This document shows positions 11,936-21,344 of a stretch of 64,000 nt of DNA, piece by piece. The position numbers and the translations under genes are program-made. How positions within the stretch are numbered: the first letter of the stretch is position 1; every line of letters starts with the position of its first letter. The notes under the pieces are model-generated. The model did not search any database. It was given only the letters and a program-made list of their open reading frames with translations, and had not been told where the DNA came from. Source of the DNA: Sediminicoccus rosea (GTDB taxonomy: Bacteria; Pseudomonadota; Alphaproteobacteria; Acetobacterales; Acetobacteraceae); the NCBI RefSeq assembly GCF_033547095.1, contig NZ_CP137852.1:737501-801500 (forward strand), written 5' to 3'.

Positions 11936-12826
11936 TCAGACGGAGAGTCCTCTGCGTTGATGTCTGATGGTTGATGGGATGGCAACGGGGTTGGGGGCAT
12001 GCCCCCAACCCGGTTGGCCGGCGATCTCGGCGGGGGGCCGCCCGCCCAGCTTCGAGTGCGGCCGGATGGTGTTGTAGTCCTGCCGCCAGGTGGCCAGTAC
12101 CGCCCGGGCCTGCGGCATCGACGTGAACAACGTCTCGTTGAGGCACTCATCCCGCAGGCGGCCGTTGAAGCTCTCGACGAACGCGTTCTGGGTGGGCTTC
12201 CCGGGGGCGATGTAGTGCCACTCCACCTGCCGCTCCTGCGACCAGCGCAGGATCGACGTCGACGTCAGTTCCGTGCCGTTGTCACTGACCACCGCCAAAG
12301 GCTTCCCGCGGAGCGCCACAATCGCATCGAGTTCACGGGCCACCCTCGCACCCGACAGCGAGGTGTCGGCCACCAGTGCCAGGCATTCGCGTGTGAAGTC
12401 GTCCACCACGCACAGGATGCGGAACCGCCGACCACAGCCCAGCGCGTCGGACACGAAGTCCAGCGACCAGCGCTGGTTCGGCCCCTGCGGCAGCACCATC
12501 GGCGCCCTGGTGCCCAGCGCCCGCTTACGGCCCCCGCGGCGGCGCACCTTGAGCCCCTCCTCGCGGTAGAGCCGCAGCAGCTTCTTGTGGTTCGGCGCGA
12601 GGCCCTCGCGGGCCAGCAAATAGCCCAGACGCCGATACCCGAACCGGCGACGCTCGGCCGCCAGCTCCCGCAGCCGCTGCCGCAGGCCAGCGTCATCCGC
12701 CCGGCTCGGCTGATACCGCGCCACCCGCCGGGCGATGCCGATCAGATCACACGCCCGACGCTCGCTCAGCCCGTGACACTCCCGGGCATGGGCGACCGCG
12801 TTCCGCTTCGCGCCGGGCGTCACCAT
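11936..12826 (-). CDS. IS3-family transposase OrfB (296 aa)
   Basis: This is the catalytic half of the transposase. An N-terminal HTH_21-type region ([16 protein letters not shown], then [13 protein letters not shown]) precedes the rve integrase core. The DDE residues are visible in RWSLDFVSD (first D), VVSDNGTE (second D) and [13 protein letters not shown] (E), with the Trp-Arg rich end usual for IS407-type elements. It overlaps orfA by 7 bases. The overlap carries seven A on the coding strand (12832-12826), a typical -1 frameshift site producing the OrfAB fusion. The ATG at 12826 follows the A run. All three catalytic residues are intact. Confidence 0.95.
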   Translation of the reverse strand: MVTPGAKRNAVAHARECHGLSERRACDLIGIARRVARYQPSRADDAGLRQRLRELAAERRRFGYRRLGYLLAREGLAPNHKKLLRLYREEGLKVRRRGGRKRALGTRAPMVLPQGPNQRWSLDFVSDALGCGRRFRILCVVDDFTRECLALVADTSLSGARVARELDAIVALRGKPLAVVSDNGTELTSTSILRWSQERQVEWHYIAPGKPTQNAFVESFNGRLRDECLNETLFTSMPQARAVLATWRQDYNTIRPHSKLGGRPPAEIAGQPGWGHAPNPVAIPSTIRHQRRGLSV

Positions 12827-13086
12827 TTTTTTGTCGAGATGTCCTTCAGCACCGCGATGTCCAGCATCGCTTCCGCCAGCAGCTTCTTGAGCTTGGCGTT
12901 CTCCTCTTCCAACGTCCGCAGCCGCTTGGCCTCAGTCACCTCAAGGCCGCCAAACTTCGCCTTCCACTTGTAGAAGGTCGCGCCGCTGATGCCGTGCCGC
13001 CGGCACACATCCGCCGTAGCCGCACCGGCCTCCTGCTCTTTCAAAATCCCGATGATCTGCTCATCGCTAAACCTGCTGCGCTTCAT
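12820..13086 (-). CDS. IS3-family transposase OrfA (88 aa)
   Basis: This is the DNA-binding half of the IS407-type transposase. It begins [20 protein letters not shown], with an HTH ([20 protein letters not shown]) recognising the terminal repeats. A leucine-zipper-like segment ([20 protein letters not shown]) ends in LKDISTKKW. The length and pattern are standard for the group. It is coupled to orfB by the A7 frameshift site. The copy at 20887-21171 is disrupted by an insertion; this one is open throughout. Confidence 0.94.
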   Translation of the reverse strand: MKRSRFSDEQIIGILKEQEAGAATADVCRRHGISGATFYKWKAKFGGLEVTEAKRLRTLEEENAKLKKLLAEAMLDIAVLKDISTKKW

Positions 13087-13146
13087 TCGTCCGTCCTTCG
13101 CTGGATCGGACTCTACCGAAAAATGGCACCACTTCAGGGGAGCACG

Positions 13147-16100
13147 TCAGCTGATATAGACGCGTCCGGCCTGGAAGGTCGGGGCCTGGGAGACGCGGGC
13201 TTCGCCGCTGCCAGCGAGGCGGATGCCCTTGGGGTCGGCGAAGATCGGCAGTTTCTCGGGGCCGAAGCGATGTTCGGCATCGAGCAGATGGGTGGCGACG
13301 AGATCGGTGCCGATCGGGACCAGCGCTTCGAACAGCGCTGCGCTGCCGGGTAGCGGCACGCGGGCGAAATCGCTCTTCAGATAATCGGCGTAGCGGCTGC
13401 GATAGGCGGGTGAATGCAGCACCGCGTAGATCCAGTCGAGCAGGTCGCGCGGGCCGAAGCTGTGACCGGATTCGCCGCGCTCGCGGCGGTTGGCGAACAT
13501 CGCGGTCTGGGTCGGCTTAGGGGGCAAGACGCCGGTTAGTGCGGCCTGCTTCGGCCCCTCAACGCAATCGTCCCAGGCGAGGCCGGTCAGCACGGCGACG
13601 CGCTTGGCAAAGATGGGCGCTATGTTGGGAAGCGTGCGGGTTTCGGTACCCTGGGGCTTGAGCCAAAGAGGGAATGCTATCGTCATGTCGTAGTTGCCAA
13701 CGATCTTGTGAGCTGGCGGAATGTTGGTAACAAATACGGCAAACGGTTCAGTTGAACTTCGAGTTGCAAGAAATGCAACACTTTTTCCTGATAAATGCTG
13801 CATTACATTCAGGCGCGGATTTGTCACTACATCAGGATGCAAGAGCGTATATCTGTCATCGAAAGGCCGAAAAAGCACGCGTCGTATTTCGCATCGCCAA
13901 TTCAGTTTGTTAAGCCGCGCCTTGGCACGCCCGAAATCCCACTGGTTAGATTTGCAAAGCTCAAAATTGTTCCTCAGCATTGATTCTGTTGAAGCCGCAG
14001 AAGTAAGCTGCTCAATATTTTGTTCAACAGTGAGGGCATCAAACCCAATCGCAAACTCGTCCTGCTGAGATTTGAAACCAGCACCGTAAAAGTGAGTTTT
14101 GTCACTCATCCAATTTCCTGTGCCGAAAATCTCAGCAGCAGATTGCCATTTTGGCCAGTCTAAATCGGTGCGGTCGCGAGGCACGAACGCTTGTGTGATG
14201 TAGTTTTGTGAGAGAATAGACCAACTCATGTCATTGAGAGAGCTCATCAGCTCTTTTGTTTTAACGCCTCGTTTTCCCCACAAATCGGTATATTTGATAT
14301 TAGATTGATTATCACCAAAACGCGATCCTATAAATATAGAAACGCCTTGCTGAATATCGAATACGTTCTCGTCTTTACCCCCATCTGGAGCGACCTCCTT
14401 TTTTCTAGAGTCGCCATGCAAGTTAATGATATTAATTTTAGGCAAGTTATCACCCAGGGAGCGCCGAAGATCCCGAAATATTCGTCCATCAAGATAGCCA
14501 TTATTTGTAATAAATCCAGCAATACCTAGATTATTTTTAATAATTTGTAGCTCTGCTAGTGCAATAAACTTAACGTAGTCGTCAGACAGGGCTTGTATCT
14601 GAGTCTCTTCGGTTCGTACTGTTGTCTTATAATTATTAATGATGTCCCGTACCCAAGGTGTATTGTTATCTGATCGGCTGTTGTACGGGGGGTTTCCAAC
14701 TACAACCGTGAATCGCGTTTCCTTCGCATCATTCGCAGCCTTCGCTTCATGGGCCAACGCATCGCTCATGAAGGCGAGCTGCATGTCTAGGTCCTGCGCC
14801 GGTTCGAGCGCATTCGTAAGATAGATCTGCGCACGAGCGTCGCTACCGAAACGGTAGCCGGTGTCGCTGAGCTTCAGCCCCAATTTGACATGGGCAATGG
14901 CATAGGGGGCCATCATCAACTCAAAGCCGGTCAGGCGCGGCAGTAGGTGTTTCGGGACATAGGCGTTCCAAAGCGCCTTGATGTCGGCTGCGCTGCGTCT
15001 CTCCCTCTGCCATTTGGCCAGCATCGTCTTGTGGATGAGGTCGACGCACTCCACGAGGAATGTGCCGGTGCCGGTGGCGGGATCGAGAATGCGGACGAAC
15101 GGATCGGCGAGGGCGGCGCCTGCGGGCAGTTTAATGGGCTTGGCGCCGCCGCGCGCAGCGCTCGCCGCGATCACCTCGCCCCAGGTCGCGGTGGAGGCGA
15201 GGCCGTCGGCCAGATGAAACTCGCTGCGCAATACTTCGTCGACCGAGCGGACGATGAAGCTAACAACGGGCCGCGGCGTATAGAAGACGCCGCGCTTGAC
15301 CTTCTGTTCGGCGTCATACTCCTTAAGAAAAAGCTCGTAAAAATGGATGACGGGGTCTTCGTCGGGGTTCTTGCGATCAAAATCTGCCAACACCGCGTCC
15401 ATGTCGGCGTTGCGCAGCAGCTCGACGACCTCGCCGATGCCAAGTTCGTCGAAGTCGAGTTTCGCGGCGGCTTTCCCCGTCTTCTTGCCGCCGGCTTCAA
15501 TAAATTGACCGAGCATCTCCTTCAGGAAGGGGCTGGTGCCGGCTACATTGGCGGTGACGTCGTCCTGGGTCAGTCCACCCGAGGCTCGGCTGATTCGGGT
15601 GGAGAGCAGCCCATAGGCGACCGTCTGCGCGTAGGTGTCGGCAAAGCCCGCTGGCGTCAGATCGTGGATTAGCGCCTCCTTGAATGCGGCGTGGAGCTTC
15701 ACCAATGAGCCATTGTCCGTCTGCGCCTCGATCAACTCCGTGGCGCGCGCCCGGATTCGGCGGGCGAGGGCCGCCAGCGCCTTGGCCATCGCCTTCGAAT
15801 CGCGAACGACGGTGCGCGTATCGGCACGGGTGAAGGCCGCTGACCATTGGGCGCGCCAGTGTTCGGTGTCGGCGGGATTGTTCGGCCAGCGCAGCTTGGC
15901 GGCCAGCGTACTCTTGGTCAGCTCCAGCCGCCGTGGCGTGTCATCACCGTCCCACCCGAGGATCTTCAGCGTCGCAGCATTGCCGCCGAGCGGATCGTCC
16001 TGGAAATGCGCAAACGCCAGCCGCCGGTCGGCGCCCGCGCCGGTCGAGGTGATGAACAGCAGGTCACTTTTCAAGAAAGCCGGCCGGGACGGATCGTTCG

Positions 16101-16419
16101 ACGCCTGCCGCTTCTTAACGGTCAGGCGGCCAAGGATGTTGCGGACGATGGTCTGCGGCAGCCGCTTGTGCGGCAGGTTGAGGAAGAACACGCCCCAGGG
16201 CTGGTTGTCGGTCAACTTGCGCAGTTGCTTGATTTCAATCGCGCCGCCGACCGCATCGGCCTTCAGCCCCAGCTCTGGCGGCGTGAAATCAAACGTCGCC
16301 TCCTCGAAGTTGGCTTCATTGATCGGCCAGTCGAGTTCCTCCTCGAGATAGGTGAGCAGCCCCGGGAAGTCGGTGATAGCGTCGAGGTTGGTGGGCGGCA
16401 TCAGTTGAGTTCCATCCAT
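13147..16419 (-). pseudogene. N6-adenine DNA methyltransferase, truncated by IS (1090 of about 1187 aa)
   Basis: This is a methylase subunit of a restriction-modification-like system. Residues 377-391 (RGVFYTPRPVVSFIV) and 446-454 (DPATGTGTF) form the SAM-binding motifs, and 575-578 (NPPY) is the amino-methylase catalytic motif. An extended N-terminal helical region and a C-terminal target-recognition part surround them; the layout resembles the methylase half of type ISP enzymes. The start may be 16401 rather than 16419, since the upstream helicase stop overlaps it as TGATG. The frame ends at the IS, whose first bases TGA supply the stop, removing the last 97 residues. Residues about 590-910 (13680-14650) are encoded by unusually AT-rich DNA, a sign of exchange of the recognition domain. 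Whether the truncated protein still works is open. Confidence 0.88.
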
Positions 16420-19400
16420 GCCTTGAGCAGCGGCTTGACGCCGACCGGGGCCTGCATCTGCTTGAGGTAGCCGTTGCGAATATGCTTCTCGACCGCCTCT
16501 CGCGCCTCAGCGAGCGTGGGCCGCGGCGTCACGATCCGGCGTGGCGTTTCCGGCGTCGAGCGGATGAGGTCAGCGATGCGGTTGACGTCCTCGGCGATCT
16601 CGCCGGAGGCCGCGTCGCGAAAATACCATCGGACGTCGCCCGGGCTGGCGGTCCAGGCGTCGGCACCAAGCGACGGGTCAGCATCGCGCATGCGGACCGG
16701 CAGCGACCAGCAGAAGAAGGTGCCGGTGGCGCCCGGCGCTTCACGGCCACTGAAGATGCGGTTCGGAAAGCCGTCGAGCCGCTCGGCCAGCTTGGGATCA
16801 GCGTTGAGGATATCGGCGAGTTCGAGGCGCAGCGCCTCCTCCGGGCTCGTCGTGCCCTCGTAGTTGGCATTGAAGTCCTGGAGGTCGTCATAATCGTCGG
16901 CCGCGGTGAGCAGTTTTCGGCCTTCAATGCCGAACAGCTTGGAGATCCGCAGCGTCTTGCCGGCAATGCGGCTGTAGAGCGCGAGAAGGCGGTCGAGGTC
17001 GTTGGGCGGCAAAAAGTTCCAATAGGCGACGTGACCACGCAGTGGTGCCTGCTCCGGATGATCCGCAACGATCGCCGCCTCGATCGTCGGGTTCATGCGG
17101 CGGTCGACACGGCCGATGCGCTGCATCAGCCGCACAGGATTCCAGTGCAGGTCGTAGTTGATGAGGCGCGTCGCATCCTGGAGGTTGAGGCCTTCCGACA
17201 GCACGTCGGTCGAAATCAGAATGCGCGTCTCATTTGGCGCGACTTTGCGCGAGTTGCTGCCGTTGTAGTAGGGCGCAAAGCGCTTGATGACCTCGCCGCG
17301 GTCGAGTTTGGTTGTGGAATCGACCTGGGCGATGCCGGTCAGCCCGGCCTTTTCCAATTGCCGCTTGATGTGGCGAGCGGTCACAGTGAATTCGGTGAAT
17401 ATCAGAACCTTATGTTTGCTGAGCACTGGATCGGTCTTGAGCAGGTCGATCAGCGCCGCCAGCTTGCCATCCTGCTCGGCCGTGAAATCACGGAGGGTTT
17501 CCAGCAGGTGCGCGAGCTGCGTCAGGTCCTCATAGGTCTCGTTGACGATGGCGGGGACGTCGTACACCTCGTCGTTTAGCGCCTCTTCCGCCTCGATCAT
17601 CTCGGGCGAGACGAGGTCCTCGCCGGCCTCGGCCTCCTCCTCCTTCCAGGCGGCGCGCACCTTGACGATATGATCGAGCAGGTCGGCGTGACGATCCTTC
17701 CACTGCGCAAGGCGGCGCTTTTCGAGCTCGGTTCCCGCGTTCCGCTCGACGAAGGCGAGCAGCTTGACGAACAGGTTCTGACAGCTGTTGTCGAAGGCCG
17801 GGGTCGAACTCTCCAGTCGCTTGAGAAATCCGGTGCGGATCAGAGTGACAACCTGCTTAAGGCGGCCACGATCGAACTCGGCAGCCGCGCCCTGACCTTT
17901 TCGCCGAAACTCTTCCGGATTGTAGATGGCCAAGCTGAACAGGGGTTTTTTCTTATCGAAAGACGCATCCACCAGATCGAGTAGCTTCACCTGGAGCAGC
18001 GAGTAGCTGTAGTTCGCCACCTTCGGGTCTTCGCGGGTGGGAAACTGGGCTGGCGCTCCCTTCGCCTCCCGCTTCTGGCTCTCTTTCACGTAGGCACGGC
18101 TGCGCTGCACTACTAAGTTTTGAACGAGCGGGTCCGAGGCGAAGATGTCGTGCGCTTCGCCCCCCGTGACATCCTCGTCGACACCTGCGGGTTGGTCTCC
18201 CGGATCGCCTGAGGCCAAGGCGATCCGCTTTTCGAGTTGTCGGAAATGGCCCCGAAGAGAATGGATGCCAAGCGGTGCTTGTTTCAGCTTGGTACCGTCG
18301 CCCGACCAAATTTCCACCAGGTGCATCAGATCGAGCAACGAGTTGTTCACAGGCGTCGCCGTGAGCATAAAGACCTGCTTGCCGGTCGCTAGCCGCTGCA
18401 GCACGCGATACCGCGATTCCTTGCGCTCCCCCTCGCCAGCGATGCCCGGATTCCGAAAGTTATGCGCTTCATCGATGATGAATGCGTCGGCCCGCTCAGC
18501 AATTTGCGCGAGCTGCCGGTCCATGCCGGGCCGGTTGAGATCTGTGTGGTTCAGGATGACAAGGCCCGAGAAGACGCCATCGGCGAGGTCGGGCATGAAG
18601 CGACGAAGGTTGGCGATCCAAACTGACTCGCGAGCCGATTTAGGAACCAGCAGGACGACGTTCTTCTTCTCGTGGCGCACGAGCCGCTCCAGCAGCATCA
18701 GACCAACGAATGTCTTGCCCAAGCCGACGCCGTCACACAGGAATGCACCGCTGAACGCGTCCGCGATCTCGAGCAGCCGCCCATATCCCTCGCGCTGGTA
18801 GCCGTCGAGCTGAGGAAAAATGACTGATTCATGCTGTTCCCATTCCGACGCCGAGAACTCACGGTCGCGGAACAGCTCACGCAATGAGTGTGCATAGACA
18901 TCGAAAGGCGAAAAGGACTGGATGTGTCTATCGATCACCCGAAGCATGTCGAGGGTAACGTCCTCGGCTTCGTCCCAATGCTCGTCGTACCACTCTTGAA
19001 GAACTACTACAGGCTGACCCGTGATCTGAACGTTTAGCTCAATGTTCTGCGTGAGGCCGGGGCGGGTGAAGTTCGACGATCCGACCAGCGCTGCGGAACC
19101 TACCACTTCAAGACGGGCGTGAGTGATGTAGGCCTTCGCGTGGAACCGCTCCTTACGATAGATTCGAAACTTGATCTTGCCGCTCCTAACGGCGTCTGCA
19201 ATCGCTGGAACACCGGTCAGGAAGTCGTCCTGCTCCTTTTCGGCTTCAACGCTTGCATCTAACCTAGCGACGCGCTCAGTGACGGCTCGCTCGAATGCCT
19301 TGCGGGTGCGGCGGCTGACTTCATCCCCCATCAGGACGCGCATTTCGTCGACGCGCTGCCACTCCCCTTCAAGCGCTATTAGCGAGCCGATTTCAAAGTA

Positions 19401-19532
19401 AGCCGTCGCGACATCGATCGCGCGTGAAATCTGACACCAATCGCGGATGTAGCGGAGCGCCCTCCACTCTTCGTCACTATTGTCGACGATGAATAGCTCG
19501 CTGCCTGCACGAGCACTCTTACGCTTTGGCAT
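16401..19532 (-). CDS. PLD-nuclease/SNF2 helicase fusion (1043 aa)
   Basis: This is a predicted nuclease-translocase of a defence-type system. Residues 130-156 hold a phospholipase-D HKD motif (RFHAKAYITHA, then VGSSNFTRPG). From about 240 a superfamily-2 SNF2 helicase follows: CDGVGLGKTF (266-275, Walker A), DEAHNFRN (354-361), TATPVNN (391-397), and in the C-terminal lobe VLIFTEFTVTARHI and RIGRVDRRMNP. The start at 19532 is chosen over 19556 because GGGGG lies five bases before it. The stop overlaps the methyltransferase start, so the two form an operon and probably one complex. DISARM also pairs a PLD protein, SNF2 helicase and N6 methylase, but as separate genes with DrmA/DrmB, which are absent here. 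Confidence 0.88.
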   Translation of the reverse strand: MPKRKSARAGSELFIVDNSDEEWRALRYIRDWCQISRAIDVATAYFEIGSLIALEGEWQRVDEMRVLMGDEVSRRTRKAFERAVTERVARLDASVEAEKEQDDFLTGVPAIADAVRSGKIKFRIYRKERFHAKAYITHARLEVVGSAALVGSSNFTRPGLTQNIELNVQITGQPVVVLQEWYDEHWDEAEDVTLDMLRVIDRHIQSFSPFDVYAHSLRELFRDREFSASEWEQHESVIFPQLDGYQREGYGRLLEIADAFSGAFLCDGVGLGKTFVGLMLLERLVRHEKKNVVLLVPKSARESVWIANLRRFMPDLADGVFSGLVILNHTDLNRPGMDRQLAQIAERADAFIIDEAHNFRNPGIAGEGERKESRYRVLQRLATGKQVFMLTATPVNNSLLDLMHLVEIWSGDGTKLKQAPLGIHSLRGHFRQLEKRIALASGDPGDQPAGVDEDVTGGEAHDIFASDPLVQNLVVQRSRAYVKESQKREAKGAPAQFPTREDPKVANYSYSLLQVKLLDLVDASFDKKKPLFSLAIYNPEEFRRKGQGAAAEFDRGRLKQVVTLIRTGFLKRLESSTPAFDNSCQNLFVKLLAFVERNAGTELEKRRLAQWKDRHADLLDHIVKVRAAWKEEEAEAGEDLVSPEMIEAEEALNDEVYDVPAIVNETYEDLTQLAHLLETLRDFTAEQDGKLAALIDLLKTDPVLSKHKVLIFTEFTVTARHIKRQLEKAGLTGIAQVDSTTKLDRGEVIKRFAPYYNGSNSRKVAPNETRILISTDVLSEGLNLQDATRLINYDLHWNPVRLMQRIGRVDRRMNPTIEAAIVADHPEQAPLRGHVAYWNFLPPNDLDRLLALYSRIAGKTLRISKLFGIEGRKLLTAADDYDDLQDFNANYEGTTSPEEALRLELADILNADPKLAERLDGFPNRIFSGREAPGATGTFFCWSLPVRMRDADPSLGADAWTASPGDVRWYFRDAASGEIAEDVNRIADLIRSTPETPRRIVTPRPTLAEAREAVEKHIRNGYLKQMQAPVGVKPLLKAWMELN

Positions 19533-19556
19533 CAATCCCCCTGTTTCGGACGCCAA

Positions 19557-19864
19557 CCATGCTCACCCATAGCTCTACACAATCAAGCGCGAACGGTCCT
19601 GTGTAAATAGATGATTGATGATGGATGACGGCGCGGGACGAGGTTCTTGGAGGGGGCAAGCCTGTCTATCTAGGTCAGTAGCTCTGAAGGCAATTGGCTT
19701 GCAGAGAGCCATCTGACGGCGTCTCCTCGCTGGGGCAGTCACCAGCTCGGCGCTGGGGCTATCAGTTCAAGGAAACCTGCCCCACAGCTAGGGGCTCTGG
19801 CAGACGGAGAACACGGCTCGCCTGGGAACTGGCGGACCGCCTGAGATCCAAACCGACGCTACGC
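19557..19864. other. Intergenic stretch at right end of the island
   Basis: About 300 bases between the helicase start and the right att repeat. It should contain the promoter of the helicase-methylase operon on the minus strand. No gene, hairpin or repeat is convincing here. Confidence 0.4.
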
Positions 19865-20893
19865 TTATCTGAGCTTAGTTCTCCATAAGCCGAACCCTGT
19901 CCCCGCATCACCCAGTACAGAACCAGAGAACACATCAAGCCCACCGGCAATCGTCGGTGGGCTTTTTGTATTTCCGCCAACATCTTCCATACCAGCAGCA
20001 GCCAGCAACGCGCTGAGCTCACTCAACAGCTCCAGCCGTGGACGGCCGCCCTCCACCGCCGGCGGGTGCACCTCCACCCGCGCGATCAATGCACGCGCCG
20101 CCTCCAACACCTCCCGATCGCTCTGGGCCTCGATCCCCTCCCGAAGACGCGCCACCCGCGCCCGGTAGACCTCGGACAGGTTCGGATGCAGACGCGGCGC
20201 CGACTGACGCGCCTCTAGCGCGGCCAACTCCCCACGAAGCGCCTCCCGACGGGCGCCCAGCGCATCAAGCCGGTCTTGAAGCCCGGGAGCCCGAAGCCCA
20301 TCGGCGATGGCGTCGATCAAGCCATTCAGCTGCCGCTCGACTTGGTCGAGCTCCCGCCGACGAAGAGAAACCCGATCCCCGCTCTCGGCCGAAAGCCGGT
20401 TCCACTCGGCCGTGAACTCCGCCACGAAGGTCGCGACCGCATCAGGCTCCATCAGCCGGGTGCCCAGCGCCTCCAGCACCTCGGCCTCCACCCGGCTGCG
20501 CCGAGTCCTGACTTTGTTGGTGCAAGTGCCCTGACGCTCGGCCGCCTTGCAGCCCATGCAGTCCTTGCCGTTGATGACGTAGCTCCCGCCGCAGACCCCA
20601 CAGACGACCTTGCCGCTCAGAAGCGATACGGCGCGGCGATGTTGCCAAAGCGTCTCTGGGCCATCGCCGCCCTCGCGGGCCAGCAAGTAGCCCAGACGCC
20701 GATAGCCGAATCGCCGACGCTCGGCCGCCAGCTCCCGTAGCCGCTGCCGCAGGCCAGCATCGTCCGCCCGGCTCGGCTGATACCGCGCCACCCGCCGGGC
20801 AATGCCAATCAGATCACACGCCCGACGCTCGCTCAGCCCGTGACACTCCCGGGCATGAGCGACCGCGTTTCGCTTCGCGCCGGGCGTCACCAC
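19865..20893 (-). pseudogene. Chimera of IS OrfB N-terminus and serine recombinase C-terminus
   Basis: One open frame of 342 codons joins two unrelated halves. Codons 1 to about 75 equal the start of the IS3 OrfB (to [10 protein letters not shown]). The rest equals the C-terminal half of the serine recombinase, from GDGPETLWQHRR through the zinc ribbon and coiled coil. The join falls in GCCCTCGCG (20669-20677, plus strand), a 9-base string found at the matching place in both parents (2825-2833 and 12602-12610). The resolvase domain is missing, so the protein cannot recombine DNA. The ending differs from the left copy (FGLWRTKLR instead of FEPVTFRL), since the tRNA-derived codons are altered. 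Confidence 0.9.
19896..19985 (+). repeat. Right attachment repeat (attR) with second terminator hairpin
   Basis: CCTGTCCCCGCATC at 19896-19909 repeats the 3' end of tRNA-fMet. Just before it, CCGAACCC resembles a T arm but the rest of a tRNA is missing, so this is a displaced tRNA end. After it comes the same hairpin as at the left end (AAGCCCACCG 19937-19946, CGGTGGGCTT 19955-19964). The repeat marks the right edge of the 17.8-kb island and the left edge of a second, decayed element. Confidence 0.7.
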
Positions 20894-21234
20894 TTTTTTG
20901 TCGAGATGTCCTTCAGAACCGCGATGTCCAGCATCGCCTCCGCCGGCAACTTCTTCAGCTTGGCGTTCTCTTCTTCCAGCGCCCGGAGCCGTTTGGCCTC
21001 GGTCACCTCAAGGCCACCAAACTTCGCCTTCCATTTGTAGAAGGTCGCGCCGCTGATGCCGTGACGGCGGCACACATCCGCCGTCGACGCACCGGCCTCG
21101 TTGATCCGCTTTGCGGCTCAACTCTTCAATATCCCGATGATCTGCTCATCGCTGAACCTGCTGCGCTTCATTCGTCCGTCCTTCGATGGAGCGGACTCTA
21201 CCGAAAAATAGCGCCATTTCAGAGGAGCACGTCA
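20669..21234 (-). mobile_element. Truncated second copy of the IS407-type element
   Basis: The sequence matches the right part of the intact IS: its right inverted repeat ends at 21234 (GAGCACGTCA), and the orfA region and first quarter of orfB are present. The left three quarters of orfB and the left inverted repeat are gone, replaced at 20669-20677 by recombinase sequence. No matching target duplication can be seen, as expected after an IS-linked deletion. Confidence 0.88.
20887..21171 (-). pseudogene. Broken IS OrfA copy
   Basis: The start reads [15 protein letters not shown] and then runs into TGA, because extra bases (around 21098-21122) replace the EQEAG codons found in the intact copy. 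Downstream the frame recovers as [20 protein letters not shown] to the end KDISTKKW. The slippery A7 of the intact copy is AAAAAAG here, so frameshifting would also be weakened. It is non-functional. Confidence 0.85.
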
Positions 21235-21344
21235 CTTCCGTCGCATCGCGCCTGCGGGAAGATGGTCCCGGCCGATCAGCGCCAGATGCCGCGCTTATCC
21301 TGAATTAGCTTGCGGTGAATACAGTGTTGCATAATTCTAGCCGG

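Larger units (their letters stand above)
11910..13149 (-). mobile_element. IS407-group IS3-family insertion sequence (1240 bp), intact
   Basis: The element is bounded by inverted repeats starting TGACGTGCCCCCC at 11910 and, on the other strand from 13149, TGACGTGCTCCCC. It is flanked by the 4-bp direct repeat GCTG (11906-11909 and 13150-13153), the duplication size usual for the IS407 group. It holds orfA and orfB with an A7 slippery run between them. The DDE residues are present, so it may be active. It interrupts the methyltransferase gene. A damaged second copy lies at 20669-21234. Confidence 0.93.

Noticed and set aside
8614-19532. DISARM system
   Set aside because: PLD, SNF2 helicase and methylase are there, but PLD and helicase are fused in one protein and no DrmA or DrmB-like gene is present, so the name is not applied.
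19884-19909. Possible second tRNA-fMet gene
   Set aside because: Only the T-arm-like part and acceptor end are present; the D arm and anticodon are missing. It is a displaced attachment site.
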